A stretch of DNA of 64,000 nt, taken from positions 1 through 64,000 of the forward strand of contig JAECRL010000008.1 of assembly GCA_016000265.1 (NCBI GenBank). Direction: 5' to 3'. Position numbers and translations under genes: made by a program. The notes under the pieces are model-generated. The model saw only the letters and a list, made by a program, of their open reading frames with translations, searched no databases and was not told where the DNA came from. This document shows, in pieces, positions 1 through 8,428 of this stretch. Positions within the stretch are counted from its first letter, which is position 1; every line of letters begins with the position of its first letter. This DNA comes from Burkholderiales bacterium. Its GTDB lineage: Bacteria > Pseudomonadota > Gammaproteobacteria > Burkholderiales > Burkholderiaceae_C.

Positions 1-1500
1 GTTGTAGTTGCCCGTGGCCGGATCGGCGCTGGGGTCATCGACCTTGGGCGGGTCGTTGACCGGCGTCACGCCGATGTTGATCGTGGACGTGACGGTGCCG
101 CCCTTGCCATCAGAGACGGTGACGGTGAATTTGTCGGAGCCGTTGAAGTCTTTGTTGGGGGTGTAGGTCCAGGTGCCGTCAGCGCGGACCACGACTGATC
201 CACTGGCTGGGTCGCTGCCCTTGGCGTAGGTCAGGGTGTCGCCATCGGCATCGGTGGCCTTGACCTGCCCGGAGACGGCGGTGTCCTCTTCTGTCGTGAC
301 GTTGTAGTTGCCCGTGGCCGGATCGGCGCTGGGGTCATCGACCTTGGGCGGGTCGTTGACCGGCGTCACGCCGATGTTGATCGTGGACGTGACGGTGCCG
401 CCCTTGCCATCAGAGACGGTGACGGTGAATTTGTCGGAGCCGTTGAAGTCTTTGTTGGGGGTGTAGGTCCAGGTGCCGTCAGCGCGGACCACGACTGATC
501 CACTGGCTGGGTCGCTGCCCTTGGCGTAGGTCAGGGTGTCGCCATCGGCATCGGTGGCCTTGACTTGCCCGGAGACGGCGGTGTCCTCTTCCGTCGTGAC
601 GTTGTAGTTGCCGGTGGCCGGATCGGCGCTGGGGTCATCGACCTTGGGCGGGTCGTTGACTGGCGTCACGCCGATGTTGATCGTGGACGTGACGGTGCCG
701 CCCTTGCCATCAGAGACGGTGACGGTGAATTTGTCGGAGCCGTTGAAGTCTTTGTTGGGGGTGTAGGTCCAGGTGCCGTCGGCGCGGACCACGACTGATC
801 CACTGGCTGGGTCGCTGCCCTTTGCGTAGGTCAGGGTGTCGCCATCGGCATCGGTGGCCTTGACTTGCCCGGAGACGGCGGTGTCCTCTTCCGTCGTGAC
901 GTTGTAGTTGCCGGTGGCCGGATCGGCGCTGGGGTCATCGACCTTGGGCGGGTCGTTGACTGGCGTCACGCCGATGTTGATCGTGGACGTGACGGTGCCG
1001 CCCTTGCCATCAGAGACGGTGACGGTGAATTTGTCGGAGCCGTTGAAGTCTTTGTTGGGGGTGTAGGTCCAGGTGCCGTCGGCGCGGACCACGACTGATC
1101 CACTGGCTGGGTCGCTGCCCTTTGCGTAGGTCAGGGTGTCGCCATCGGCATCGGTGGCCTTGACTTGCCCGGAGACGGCGGTGTCCTCTTCCGTCGTGAC
1201 GTTGTAGTTGCCTGTGGCCGGATCGGCGTTGGGGTCGTCAACCTTCGGCGGGTCGTTGCTGGGCAGCACGCTGATCTCGACCAGGGCGGTTGCGGTGCCG
1301 CCGCGGCCGTCCGAGACGGTCACCGTGAAACTGTCGGGGCCGTTGTAGTCCGGGCGCGGCGTGTAGGTGTAGCTGCCATCGGGGTTGACGACGACGGTGC
1401 CGTTTTGCGGGTCGCTGCCTTTGCCGAAGGTCAAGGCGTCGCCATCGGGGTCGCCGGCTTGAACCTGTCCCGAGACGGACTGGTCTTCGTTGGTGACCAG
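1..1500. repeat. Tandem 300-bp coding repeat, 5 visible copies
   Basis: Units start at 1, 301, 601, 901 and 1201 with an exact 300-bp period, each encoding one 100-residue adhesin domain. Copies 601-900 and 901-1200 are identical by eye. Copies 1-300 and 301-600 differ at two positions from each other and at a handful of positions from the other two. Copy 1201-1500 is clearly diverged. The array probably continues beyond base 1. Confidence 0.95.
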
Positions 1501-2052
1501 GCTGTAGCGGCCGGTGGCGGGGTTGAAGTTGGCGTTGGGGGCGTCCTCGAACACCGGGGCGTCGTTGCCGTCATCGACCGGGGGCGTGGCGGCGACGTCG
1601 GCGCTCAGCCCGTCGTTCGCCGTGGCCACGCTGAAGGCCTGGGGCGTCACCACCTCGATGACGCGGTCCACGCGCAGGCCTTCGCCCATGGACGCACCGT
1701 CGCCACCCGTGAGGCCGGCGGCGGTCGCGGCATCTTCATCGCCGCGCTCGATCGCGCCGATGACGTCATCGAGGTCGCTGCGCGCAGCGAGGGCCGTCGC
1801 AGCCGGGCGCGTCGCCCTGGCGGGGGAGGGATCGGCTGCAGCCACCACCCAGTCGTGCGGTGTCGCGGCCTGGCCGTCGGCGCCCTGGATCTGAATCTGG
1901 GTTTGTGCGGACGCCAGGATCACGTCACCCGGGGCGACGTTGTCGCCGACCTTCAAGGCCTGTGCGGCGTCTTCGCCTTGTCGGAGCACTTTCGCTCGAC
2001 CCTGCAGGCTGGAAACAACACCGCTGGGGGCGACTGCGGACGACTTGGCCAT
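1..2052 (-). CDS. LapA-like giant adhesin, N-terminal part (runs off the left edge)
   Basis: This is the first 684 codons of a large repetitive surface or biofilm adhesin exported by type I secretion; the reading frame is open to base 1. The start at 2052 (MAKSSAVAPS...) has a GAGAGG ribosome site about 8 nt upstream. Residues 1-125 resemble the N-terminal retention module of LapA-type adhesins, which plugs the outer-membrane pore. They contain T110-A-A-G113, the motif cut by the periplasmic protease LapG. After a linker come tandem cadherin/VCBS-like units of 100 residues, each with a DADGDTLTY motif (acidic, probably Ca-binding) and an FTVTVSDGKGG strand. The first unit (codons 185-284) is diverged; the next four are nearly identical. 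The type I exporter genes lie immediately upstream on the same strand. LapG and LapD are not in the window. Family assignment is from motif and context; total length and C-terminal secretion signal are unseen. Confidence 0.88.
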   Translation of the reverse strand, partial: MAKSSAVAPSGVVSSLQGRAKVLRQGEDAAQALKVGDNVAPGDVILASAQTQIQIQGADGQAATPHDWVVAAADPSPARATRPAATALAARSDLDDVIGAIERGDEDAATAAGLTGGDGASMGEGLRVDRVIEVVTPQAFSVATANDGLSADVAATPPVDDGNDAPVFEDAPNANFNPATGRYSLVTNEDQSVSGQVQAGDPDGDALTFGKGSDPQNGTVVVNPDGSYTYTPRPDYNGPDSFTVTVSDGRGGTATALVEISVLPSNDPPKVDDPNADPATGNYNVTTEEDTAVSGQVKATDADGDTLTYAKGSDPASGSVVVRADGTWTYTPNKDFNGSDKFTVTVSDGKGGTVTSTINIGVTPVNDPPKVDDPSADPATGNYNVTTEEDTAVSGQVKATDADGDTLTYAKGSDPASGSVVVRADGTWTYTPNKDFNGSDKFTVTVSDGKGGTVTSTINIGVTPVNDPPKVDDPSADPATGNYNVTTEEDTAVSGQVKATDADGDTLTYAKGSDPASGSVVVRADGTWTYTPNKDFNGSDKFTVTVSDGKGGTVTSTINIGVTPVNDPPKVDDPSADPATGNYNVTTEEDTAVSGQVKATDADGDTLTYAKGSDPASGSVVVRADGTWTYTPNKDFNGSDKFTVTVSDGKGGTVTSTINIGVTPVNDPPKVDDPSADPATGNYN
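1714..1725 (-). other. Predicted LapG cleavage motif TAAG in the adhesin retention module
   Basis: These codons encode T110-A-A-G113 in the context DEDAATAAGLTGGDG. In LapA of Pseudomonas fluorescens the calcium-dependent protease LapG cuts between the two alanines of a TAAG site at almost the same distance from the N-terminus. The match in motif and position is direct; cleavage in this organism is inferred. Confidence 0.75.
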
Positions 2053-2221
2053 GACAAACCTCTCGAGATGTAACTGCGCGATCAGTATCCCAGCCGAGCC
2101 CTCCCTGGTGAGCGTCGGGGCGGCCCCCTTCCGTGAACGATTCCATCCCCGCGGCGGAAACTTTCGGGTTTAGGGCGGGGCCCGCTCAGGGGCCACCCCG
2201 ATTCGGGCAGGCGCACGCAGC

Positions 2222-2269
2222 AAAACGCCCGCCCCATCGGCTGATCGGATATCGGCCGGGGGGCGGGCG
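2222..2269 (-). terminator. Rho-independent terminator after the type I secretion adaptor gene
   Basis: A perfect 10-bp inverted repeat (CGCCCGCCCC at 2226-2235 with GGGGCGGGCG at 2260-2269) has a 24-nt loop and, read on the minus strand, is followed by TTTT (2225-2222). It sits between the HlyD-type gene (ends 2339) and the adhesin start (2052). Transcription of the exporter genes is therefore probably stopped before the adhesin, which would need its own promoter in 2053-2221. Confidence 0.7.
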
Positions 2270-2338
2270 CTCTGTAGGCAGGAGTTCACGCCTGGGCGGC
2301 GTGATGGGCACTTAAGTGAGGGGGGAGTCGGGCGCGGT

Positions 2339-3781
2339 TCAGCGCTCGCGCAGCGCGTGGCTTTGCGCCTTCAGAACCGGCTTGAGCAGGTAGGACATCA
2401 CGGTCTTCTTGCCCGTCAGCACGTCCACCTCGGCCGTCATGCCCGGGATGATGGGCATCTTGTCGCTGAAGTTGCGCTGCTTGGTGCGCACGCGCACGAC
2501 GTAGAAGGTGTTCTGGCCTCGCTCGTCGGTCACGGTGTCCGGGCTGATGTTCTCCACCACCGCGTCCAGGCCCCCGTAGATGCCGAAGTCGTAGGCCGTG
2601 AACTTCACGGTGGCGGCTTGACCCGGGTGGATGAAGGCGATGTCGCGCGGCTGGATCTTGGCCTCCAGCACCAGCGCGTCGTCCATGGGCACGACTTCGA
2701 CGATGTCCTTGCCCGGCGTGACGACGCCCCCCACCGTGTTGGCCAGCAGGCGCTGCACCCGCCCGCGCACCGGAGACTTCACCTGAGACTTGTCCACCTT
2801 GTCGGCCAGGGCCACGGCGCCTTCGTTGAGCGCGTTGAGTTTGCCCAGCACCTCCGAGAGCTCCTTGCGGGCCTCGTTGCGGAAAGACAGGTCGGTCTCC
2901 TGGATCTTGCGCGACGCCTCCGAGATCGCCGCCTGGATGCGGGCGATCTGGGCGCCGGCCTGCTCCATGTCGCCCCGGGCGCGGGTCAGGTCCCGCTCCA
3001 GGCGCAGCACGTCCACCTCCGAGACGGCCCCGGTGGCCAGCAGCGGTCGGGTCTTGCTGAGCTCCTGCTGAGACAGGTCCACGTTGCGCGCGGCCGAATC
3101 CCGGCGCGCACGCGCTTCGGCCTGTTCCTGGCGGCGCTGCGCCAGTTGCTGCTCGCTGATGCCCATGAGCGCTTCCTGCTCCGAGCGGCGCGAGTCGTAG
3201 AGCTGGCGCTCCTCGTCGACGATGCGCGCTTCTTCGCCGTCACCCGTGGCGGGCTCGGGCGGGTTGAAAGCGCGGCCCTCGGCCAGGGCCTTGAGCCGGG
3301 CGAGCTTCACGCGCAGGGCAAAGGCCTGGGCGGCGCTCTCGCGCACCCCGGAGGTCGCCCGCGTCTCGTCGATCTTCAGCAGCAACTGGCCGGCCTCCAC
3401 CACCTGGCCTTCCTTGACCAGGATCTCCGAGACCACGCCGCCGTCCAGCGACTGGATGACCTGCAGCTGCTTGGACGAAATCACCTTGGCCTCGCCCTTG
3501 GTGACCTCGTCGACCTGCGCCAGCGAGGCCCACACGATCAGGATCACGGTGACCAGCAAGGCCGCGCGCACCAGCTTCTGCGCGCGCTGCGTGCCGGCGG
3601 TGGACATCACCGCGTCGGCCTCCTGCTCGAAGCCCCGCATGCCTGCCGGCTCGGTCTCTTTCGGGGTGGCCAGCGGGCCGGTGATGCGGTCGAGCAGGGG
3701 GTCGGTGAGGGGCGCCACGCGTTTGCGTGCCGCCTCCAGCCCGTTGACGAGTTTCTGGCCGATGTTCAGCAAGGCGTTCAT
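2339..3781 (-). CDS. Type I secretion periplasmic adaptor (HlyD/LapC family)
   Basis: The 480-residue membrane fusion protein bridges the inner-membrane ABC exporter and an outer-membrane TolC-type pore. A cytoplasmic N-terminus of about 70 residues is followed by one transmembrane helix (about residues 71-88, LVRAALLVTVILIVWASL). Next come a lipoyl-like half (VISSKQLQVIQSLDGG), a long coiled-coil hairpin rich in Arg, Glu and Gln (about 160-330), the second lipoyl half (VKSPVRGRVQRLL) and a beta-barrel C-terminus. Length and order match HlyD/LapC adaptors. It starts 20 nt after the ABC gene stops, so the two are an operon. The likely cargo is the LapA-like adhesin downstream. Confidence 0.92.
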   Translation of the reverse strand: MNALLNIGQKLVNGLEAARKRVAPLTDPLLDRITGPLATPKETEPAGMRGFEQEADAVMSTAGTQRAQKLVRAALLVTVILIVWASLAQVDEVTKGEAKVISSKQLQVIQSLDGGVVSEILVKEGQVVEAGQLLLKIDETRATSGVRESAAQAFALRVKLARLKALAEGRAFNPPEPATGDGEEARIVDEERQLYDSRRSEQEALMGISEQQLAQRRQEQAEARARRDSAARNVDLSQQELSKTRPLLATGAVSEVDVLRLERDLTRARGDMEQAGAQIARIQAAISEASRKIQETDLSFRNEARKELSEVLGKLNALNEGAVALADKVDKSQVKSPVRGRVQRLLANTVGGVVTPGKDIVEVVPMDDALVLEAKIQPRDIAFIHPGQAATVKFTAYDFGIYGGLDAVVENISPDTVTDERGQNTFYVVRVRTKQRNFSDKMPIIPGMTAEVDVLTGKKTVMSYLLKPVLKAQSHALRER

Positions 3782-3801
3782 GGTGTGTTTTCCTTGCTTG
3801 A

Positions 3802-6000
3802 TCAGGATGCGCGCGCGATGCGGCCAGCCGACAGCGCCTGCATGATGCGTTCACGCGGGCCATCGGCCACGATCTTGCCCTGGTCGACCACGATGACGCG
3901 GTCCACGAACGACAGCATGGACGTGCGGTGCGTCACCAGCACCACCGTTTTGCCCTGACAGTGCGCCTGCATGCGCTGCGTCACCAGCGCCTCGGTCGAG
4001 AAGTCCATGGCGCTGGTCGGCTCGTCGAGCAACAAGATGGGGCTGTTGTGCAGCACCGCCCGCGCGATGCCCACGCTCTGGCGCTGTCCGCCCGACAGCA
4101 GCTCGCCGCGCTCGCCCACCTGCAGGTCGAAGCCCTGCGGGTGGCGCCTGACGAAGTCGCTGAGGCCGGCCGTGTCGACCGCCGCCAGGATCGCGTCGTC
4201 GGTGGCGTGCGGCATGCCGAAGGTGATGTTGTCGCGCAGCGAGCCGTAGAACAGCGTCACATCCTGGGCCACGTGGCCCATGTTGCGGCGCAGGTCGGCC
4301 GGGTCGAGCTGGCGCATGTCGATGCCATCGATCAGCACCGCGCCCCCCGTGGGCTGATACAGCCCCAGGATGAGCTTTTGCAGCGTGGTCTTGCCCGAGC
4401 CCACCTTGCCGATCAGCGCGACCTTCTCGCCCGGGTTGACCTTGAAGCTGATGTCATCCAGCGACGACTCCTGGCGGCCCGGGTAAGCGAACGAGACGTG
4501 GCGGAACTCGATCTCGCCTTTGAGCTCGGGCTGGTGGATGAAGGTCTTGTCGGCCGGTCGCTCCACCGGCTGCGCCATGATCTGCTCCAGCGACTCCATG
4601 GCCGTGCGCGCGCCCTGGTACTGCATCAGCAGGCCCACGATCTGGCCGGCTGGCGCCAGGGCCCGCCCGGCCAGCATGGTCGAGGCGATCAGGCCACCCA
4701 TCGTGAGCTGCTTGTCGGCGATCAGGTACACACCGATCAGCACGATGCACACCGAGACGAACTGCTGCAGCGTGGCCGTGCCGTACATCGCCGTCGACGA
4801 CAGCCCGCGCATGCGCACGTTGAGCGCGGCCAGGAACTGGTTGGCGCGCTCCCAGCGGGCCTGGATGACGCCCTCGGCGCCCTGGGTCTTGATGGTCTCG
4901 ATGCCCGTGAGGCTCTCCACCAGCGTCGCGTTGCGCTGTGCCGAAGCCTGGTAGGTGCTCTGCGACAGCTCATGCAAACGGTGCTGCAGCACGTAACCCG
5001 ACAGCACGATCAACCCGAAGACGAGCAGCACCGGCAGCACCAGCCACGGCGAGATCCAGGCCATGACCACGACGAACAGCAGTGCAAAAGGCAGGTCGAT
5101 CAGCGCCGTGACGGTGCTGGAGGCGATGAAGTCGCGCACCTGCTCGAAGCCGCGCAGGTTGGACGCGAACGAGCCCACCGACTGCGGGCGGTTCTCCAGG
5201 CGCATGCCCAGCACGCGCTCCATCAGCGTGGCCGAGATCTGCACGTCGATGCGCGCGCTGGCCTCGTCGACGAAGTGGCTGCGCAGCAGGCGGATGAACA
5301 GGTCGGCGCCCAGCACCAGCGTCACGCCGATGGCCAGCACCCACAGCGTCTCGACCGCGTGGTTGGGCACCACCCGGTCGTACACGTTCATGGAAAACAG
5401 CGGGAAGGCCAACGCAAACAGGTTGACCAGCAAGGCCGCCCACAGCACGTCGCGGTAGACGAAGCGCTGCGCCAGCACCGGTCCCCAGAACCAGTGACCC
5501 GAGCGCGTGGCCCGGGTGGCCGGCGTGCGCTCGTCAAAGCGGAAATGCGGGCGAGCCGACAGCACCACGCCCGTGTGGCGCTGCGTCAACTCATGCAGAG
5601 GCAGCTTGACCGCCCCCTGGCCTGTTTGCGGCAACAGCACCCGGGCCTGGCCCTGCTCGATGCCCAGCAGCACGCAGGCCTGATCGTGCTTGAGCAGCAG
5701 GATCACCGGCAGCGTGCTGGACTCGATCGCCTCGATCGGCGATCGCTGGATCTTGACGGCCAGGCCGGCCCGACTGGCCGCGCGCTCCACCAGGGACACC
5801 GGCAGCGTGCCCTTGTCCAGTGGCAAGCCCGCGGACAGCGATGCGCGCGAGGCCGAGACGCCGTGGAGGCGGCAGACCTCGATGAGGCAGTCCAGCAAGG
5901 GATCGGGTGCGATCAGGTCCTCGCGCAGCCGCGCGCTCGCAGCGGGGTCGGCCTCGGGGGCGGTGGAAGGAGGGGGCGGTGTGTCCAGGTGCGCGTTCAT
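3802..6000 (-). CDS. Type I secretion ABC transporter with degenerate C39-like domain (LapB/HlyB type)
   Basis: The 732-residue inner-membrane exporter powers substrate secretion by ATP hydrolysis. The N-terminal 20-150 region aligns by pattern with C39 peptidase domains (LLDCLIEVCRLHGVS...) but lacks the catalytic Gln-x-x-x-Cys context, as in HlyB/LapB exporters of RTX adhesins that do not cut a leader. The central part has about six membrane helices (ALLVNLFALAFPLFSMNVYDR onwards). The ATPase has Walker A GKVGSGKTT near 531-539, signature LSGGQRQS and Walker B ILLLDEPTSAMD near 650. It is first in the two-gene exporter unit with the HlyD-type adaptor and precedes the adhesin. No strong ribosome site is visible before the ATG at 6000. 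Confidence 0.94.
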   Translation of the reverse strand: MNAHLDTPPPPSTAPEADPAASARLREDLIAPDPLLDCLIEVCRLHGVSASRASLSAGLPLDKGTLPVSLVERAASRAGLAVKIQRSPIEAIESSTLPVILLLKHDQACVLLGIEQGQARVLLPQTGQGAVKLPLHELTQRHTGVVLSARPHFRFDERTPATRATRSGHWFWGPVLAQRFVYRDVLWAALLVNLFALAFPLFSMNVYDRVVPNHAVETLWVLAIGVTLVLGADLFIRLLRSHFVDEASARIDVQISATLMERVLGMRLENRPQSVGSFASNLRGFEQVRDFIASSTVTALIDLPFALLFVVVMAWISPWLVLPVLLVFGLIVLSGYVLQHRLHELSQSTYQASAQRNATLVESLTGIETIKTQGAEGVIQARWERANQFLAALNVRMRGLSSTAMYGTATLQQFVSVCIVLIGVYLIADKQLTMGGLIASTMLAGRALAPAGQIVGLLMQYQGARTAMESLEQIMAQPVERPADKTFIHQPELKGEIEFRHVSFAYPGRQESSLDDISFKVNPGEKVALIGKVGSGKTTLQKLILGLYQPTGGAVLIDGIDMRQLDPADLRRNMGHVAQDVTLFYGSLRDNITFGMPHATDDAILAAVDTAGLSDFVRRHPQGFDLQVGERGELLSGGQRQSVGIARAVLHNSPILLLDEPTSAMDFSTEALVTQRMQAHCQGKTVVLVTHRTSMLSFVDRVIVVDQGKIVADGPRERIMQALSAGRIARAS

Positions 6001-6060
6001 GCGATGAGGGGTCGGATCACGTGGTTCAGCCCGTTCGAGACGGGCTCCCGGACGGCATGC

Positions 6061-6624
6061 TCAACGGATATCGGCGCAATGAACGGCAAATTGACCCTCG
6101 ACGCGATCTGCGAAGAAACGCTCCAGGGTCATGCGCACGGTCCGAAAGGCGAGGTCGTCCCAGGGGATCTCGTGCTGATGGAAGAGGCGGGCTTCCATGG
6201 TCTCAGGACCCGGCGAAAACGCCGTGTCCAGCAAGCGGGCGCGGTAAAACAGGTGAACCTGGCCGGCCGTGACCACGTTGATGATGCAGTAGAGGTCCTG
6301 CATCTCGATGTGCGCGCCGGCTTCTTCATCGGTCTCGCGAGCGGCGCCTTCCTGGGTGGTCTCGCCCAATTCCATGAAGCCCGCCGGCAGGGTCCAGAAG
6401 CCCTTGCGCGGCTCGATGTTGCGCTTGCACAGCAGCACCTGCTCGCCCCAGACGGGCAAGGTCCCCACCACGTTGAGCGGGTTGACGTAGTGGACGTGGT
6501 GGCAAGCGGGGCACACCGCGCGCTCGCGGTTGTCGTCGGCGGGCACCTTGTGCTCCACCGGCGTTCCACAGACTTGGCAGTGCTCGATTCGGCGAGAAAA
6601 CAGCATGCATGCAGTGTAGGGCAT
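6061..6624 (-). CDS. NUDIX hydrolase with N-terminal zinc ribbon
   Basis: This is a pyrophosphohydrolase of about 187 residues, probably acting on a nucleoside-diphosphate-linked or related small substrate. An N-terminal zinc ribbon (CQVCG...CPACHHVHY) is followed by a complete NUDIX box, G-F-M-E-L-G-E-x7-R-E-x-x-E-E-x-G, around residues 80-102. The substrate cannot be read from the sequence; zinc-ribbon NUDIX proteins include NADH-pyrophosphatase relatives but this one lacks the full NudC layout. The alternative start at 6606 (MLFSRRIEHC) fits homologues slightly better, and neither has a clear ribosome site. It follows ubiC by 18 nt on the same strand and lies 60 bp before the type I secretion genes. 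Confidence 0.88.
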   Translation of the reverse strand: MPYTACMLFSRRIEHCQVCGTPVEHKVPADDNRERAVCPACHHVHYVNPLNVVGTLPVWGEQVLLCKRNIEPRKGFWTLPAGFMELGETTQEGAARETDEEAGAHIEMQDLYCIINVVTAGQVHLFYRARLLDTAFSPGPETMEARLFHQHEIPWDDLAFRTVRMTLERFFADRVEGQFAVHCADIR

Positions 6625-6642
6625 GCCATGGAGCGCTCTGGC

Positions 6643-7236
6643 TCAGCGGGCGATGCAACTCAGCTTCGACACCCAAGGGGCGAAGGCCTCCAGCACCTGC
6701 AGGCGCTGTCCGTGATGGTGAAACAGCGAGTGACGCGCCCAGCGTGGGGGCGTGGGGGCGATCTGCTGCCACTGTCGACCCAGGTGGCGGTGCGCAGGCC
6801 CTCCCGAAGGCAGCACCAGGCCGCACAAGGGGCCTCGTCTGACCGCGTGGTGGCTGAACAGCAACTCGGCCAGCGGGCGCGTGCCCAGGCCGCGGATCGC
6901 CCGCCAGGGGCCTTTGACAGCGCGCACCGAAACGGTGCTCCTGGCCCAGACGGCGGCGCGCCCGTCGATGTGCAGCACCACCTCGCGCACGTGCCCAACG
7001 GAGCAGCCCAGCGCCTGGCGCTCCTGCGGCCACAGCTTGCGCGTCCCCTGGTCCAGCACCACGACGCTGACCGCACCGTGCAGCCTCAAGCGCGCCGTCA
7101 GCGAGCCCGGCGCGGCCAGCCATTGACGCAAGCGCGGCGCCGCGGGCTGGCGCGCACCGGCCTGGGCGCGGAGAAGGCGCGCGGTGCACACGCGGCGGTG
7201 CAACGAGCCGGGCACGGGGGTGGAGCGGGGTAGCAT
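6643..7236 (-). CDS. ubiC: Chorismate--pyruvate lyase
   Basis: Predicted to convert chorismate to 4-hydroxybenzoate and pyruvate, the first step of ubiquinone synthesis. The 197-residue product has the UbiC signatures LRQWLAAPGSLTARLR near the N-terminus, VREVVLHIDG in the middle (conserved Arg and strand) and LGTRPLAELLFSH...RRGPL in the second half. The start at 7236 (MLPRSTPVPG) gives the usual family length; longer in-frame starts would run into the divergent pgeF. It is divergent from pgeF and followed closely by the NUDIX gene. Confidence 0.85.
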   Translation of the reverse strand: MLPRSTPVPGSLHRRVCTARLLRAQAGARQPAAPRLRQWLAAPGSLTARLRLHGAVSVVVLDQGTRKLWPQERQALGCSVGHVREVVLHIDGRAAVWARSTVSVRAVKGPWRAIRGLGTRPLAELLFSHHAVRRGPLCGLVLPSGGPAHRHLGRQWQQIAPTPPRWARHSLFHHHGQRLQVLEAFAPWVSKLSCIAR

Positions 7237-7279
7237 GGGACGGGAATGATAGCGACCTGCCACCTTCCACCTGCTCACC

Positions 7280-8140
7280 ATGAACCTGCACCGAGCCCGC
7301 CCACCCGACTCCCCCTCAGAGCGTGCCCCCGAGCCGGCTTGGCCGCCAGGATGGGCGCAGCCCGATCTGGGCCCCCACGCCGTCGCCTGCCTGAGCGCCA
7401 GGCCTGGTGGCGTCAGCGTGCCTCCTTTCGATTCCTGCAACCTGGGCGACCATGTGGGCGACGACCCGGCGGCCGTGGCCCACAACCGCGCGGTCTTCGC
7501 CGGTCGGCTGCCCGCGCAGCCGGTCTGGCTCCATCAGGTGCACGGCAACCGCGTGCGCCGCGTCGGCCTGGCTGACGTGGGGGTGGCCCCCATCGAGGCC
7601 GACGGGGCGCTCACCACCGAGCCCGGCGTGGCCTGCGTGGTCATGGTCGCCGACTGCCTGCCCTTGCTGCTGGCCGCTCCGGAGGGCCGCGGGGTGGCGG
7701 CCTTGCACGCGGGCTGGCGCGGCCTGGCGGGCGAGGGCGCACCCTGCGTGGGCGGCCGAGGCATCGTGCAAACGGGGGTCGAAGCCTTGTGCGAGGCCAC
7801 CGCAGTCGACCCGCGCGACCTGCGCGTGTGGCTGGGGCCGTGCATCGGCCCCCGTCGCTTCGAGGTGGGGCCGGAGGTGTTGCGGGGTTTTGGCGCGGAG
7901 CCGACCCAGGTCCTGGGGGCGCCGTCGGCCCACCCGCGTTTCACGCCCGCAGGCGCCGCCGACGTGCCCGGCAAATGGCTGGCCGATTTGCCCGGCCTGG
8001 CGCACGATGCCCTCTCCGCCTTGGGCGTCACCCAGGTCAGCGGGGGGGCGTGGTGCACGGCCTCAGACGCCGCCCGCTTCTTTTCCTTCCGACGCGACGG
8101 GCGCACCGGGCGCCAAGCCGCTGCCATCTGCCTGCGCTGA
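7280..8140 (+). CDS. pgeF: Peptidoglycan editing factor PgeF (YfiH / DUF152 family)
   Basis: A 286-residue purine-nucleoside-phosphorylase-fold protein of the YfiH family, once called polyphenol oxidase or laccase and now linked to removal of misincorporated amino acids from peptidoglycan precursors. Diagnostic elements are VWLHQVHGNRV, the metal-site segment VVMVADCLPLLLAAPEGRGVAALHAGWRGLAGE, and WLGPCIGPRRFEVG. The His/Cys metal ligands are all present. It lies upstream of phaC, a common Burkholderiales arrangement. Its last 78 bp overlap a convergent small gene. Confidence 0.92.
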   Translation: MNLHRARPPDSPSERAPEPAWPPGWAQPDLGPHAVACLSARPGGVSVPPFDSCNLGDHVGDDPAAVAHNRAVFAGRLPAQPVWLHQVHGNRVRRVGLADVGVAPIEADGALTTEPGVACVVMVADCLPLLLAAPEGRGVAALHAGWRGLAGEGAPCVGGRGIVQTGVEALCEATAVDPRDLRVWLGPCIGPRRFEVGPEVLRGFGAEPTQVLGAPSAHPRFTPAGAADVPGKWLADLPGLAHDALSALGVTQVSGGAWCTASDAARFFSFRRDGRTGRQAAAICLR

Positions 8141-8356
8141 ATCGGCCATCTGGCGCGCATGCGCCTCGGCCTCCGCCCGACGCAAGGCCTTGCGCCGAGC
8201 TGGTGCGCCCATCAGGTACAGCACCAGTGCCAGCGGGCCCACGCCATAAAAGAGGAAGGTGATGACCGCCCCCAGCACCGTGCCCTGCGGGCTGGTGGCC
8301 TCGGCCAGCGCCATCATCAAGGTCACATAAATCCAAGCGATCGCAACGATCCACAT
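8063..8356 (-). CDS. Small hypothetical membrane protein
   Basis: A 97-residue protein with two predicted membrane helices (about 1-20, MWIVAIAWIYVTLMMALAEA, and 27-49, VLGAVITFLFYGVGPLALVLYLM). A basic segment (RRKALRRAEAEAHARQ) and a disordered Ala/Gly/Ser tail follow. The function is not recognised. The alternating hydrophobic and charged composition and the cytoplasmic basic flank (positive-inside) make it a credible gene rather than an antisense shadow. Its 3' end overlaps pgeF by 78 bp. It is divergent from phaC, so its promoter must lie in 8357-8541. Confidence 0.72.
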   Translation of the reverse strand: MWIVAIAWIYVTLMMALAEATSPQGTVLGAVITFLFYGVGPLALVLYLMGAPARRKALRRAEAEAHARQMADSAQADGSGLAPGAPVASEGKEAGGV

Positions 8357-8397
8357 CTCACGTCATCCGGAAAAGGGTGGGGCGGGTCTGCACCGTG

Positions 8398-8428
8398 TTG
8401 ACGGTGCACAAAGCCATGTTGGAATGAT
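8398..8428 (+). promoter_or_regulatory. Weak sigma-70 promoter candidate for the pha operon
   Basis: TTGACG at 8398-8403 could serve as a -35 element, with GGAATGAT (8421-8428) in -10 position at a loose match. The rest of 8357-8541 shows no clear operator. Assigned by eye only. Confidence 0.3.

Noticed and set aside
1-1500. Regular repeats resembling a CRISPR array or satellite DNA
   Set aside because: The 300-bp period has no spacers and the minus strand is one continuous reading frame of 100-residue domains.
565-2073. Plus-strand open frames across the adhesin repeats
   Set aside because: They are antisense by-products of GC-rich repeats, with Arg/Gly/Val-biased products and no domain; the minus frame carries the TAAG motif and DxDGD repeats.
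3928-7233. A very long plus-strand open frame of about 1100 codons
   Set aside because: It lies antisense to the ABC exporter, NUDIX and ubiC genes and encodes His/Arg/Gln-rich low-complexity sequence.
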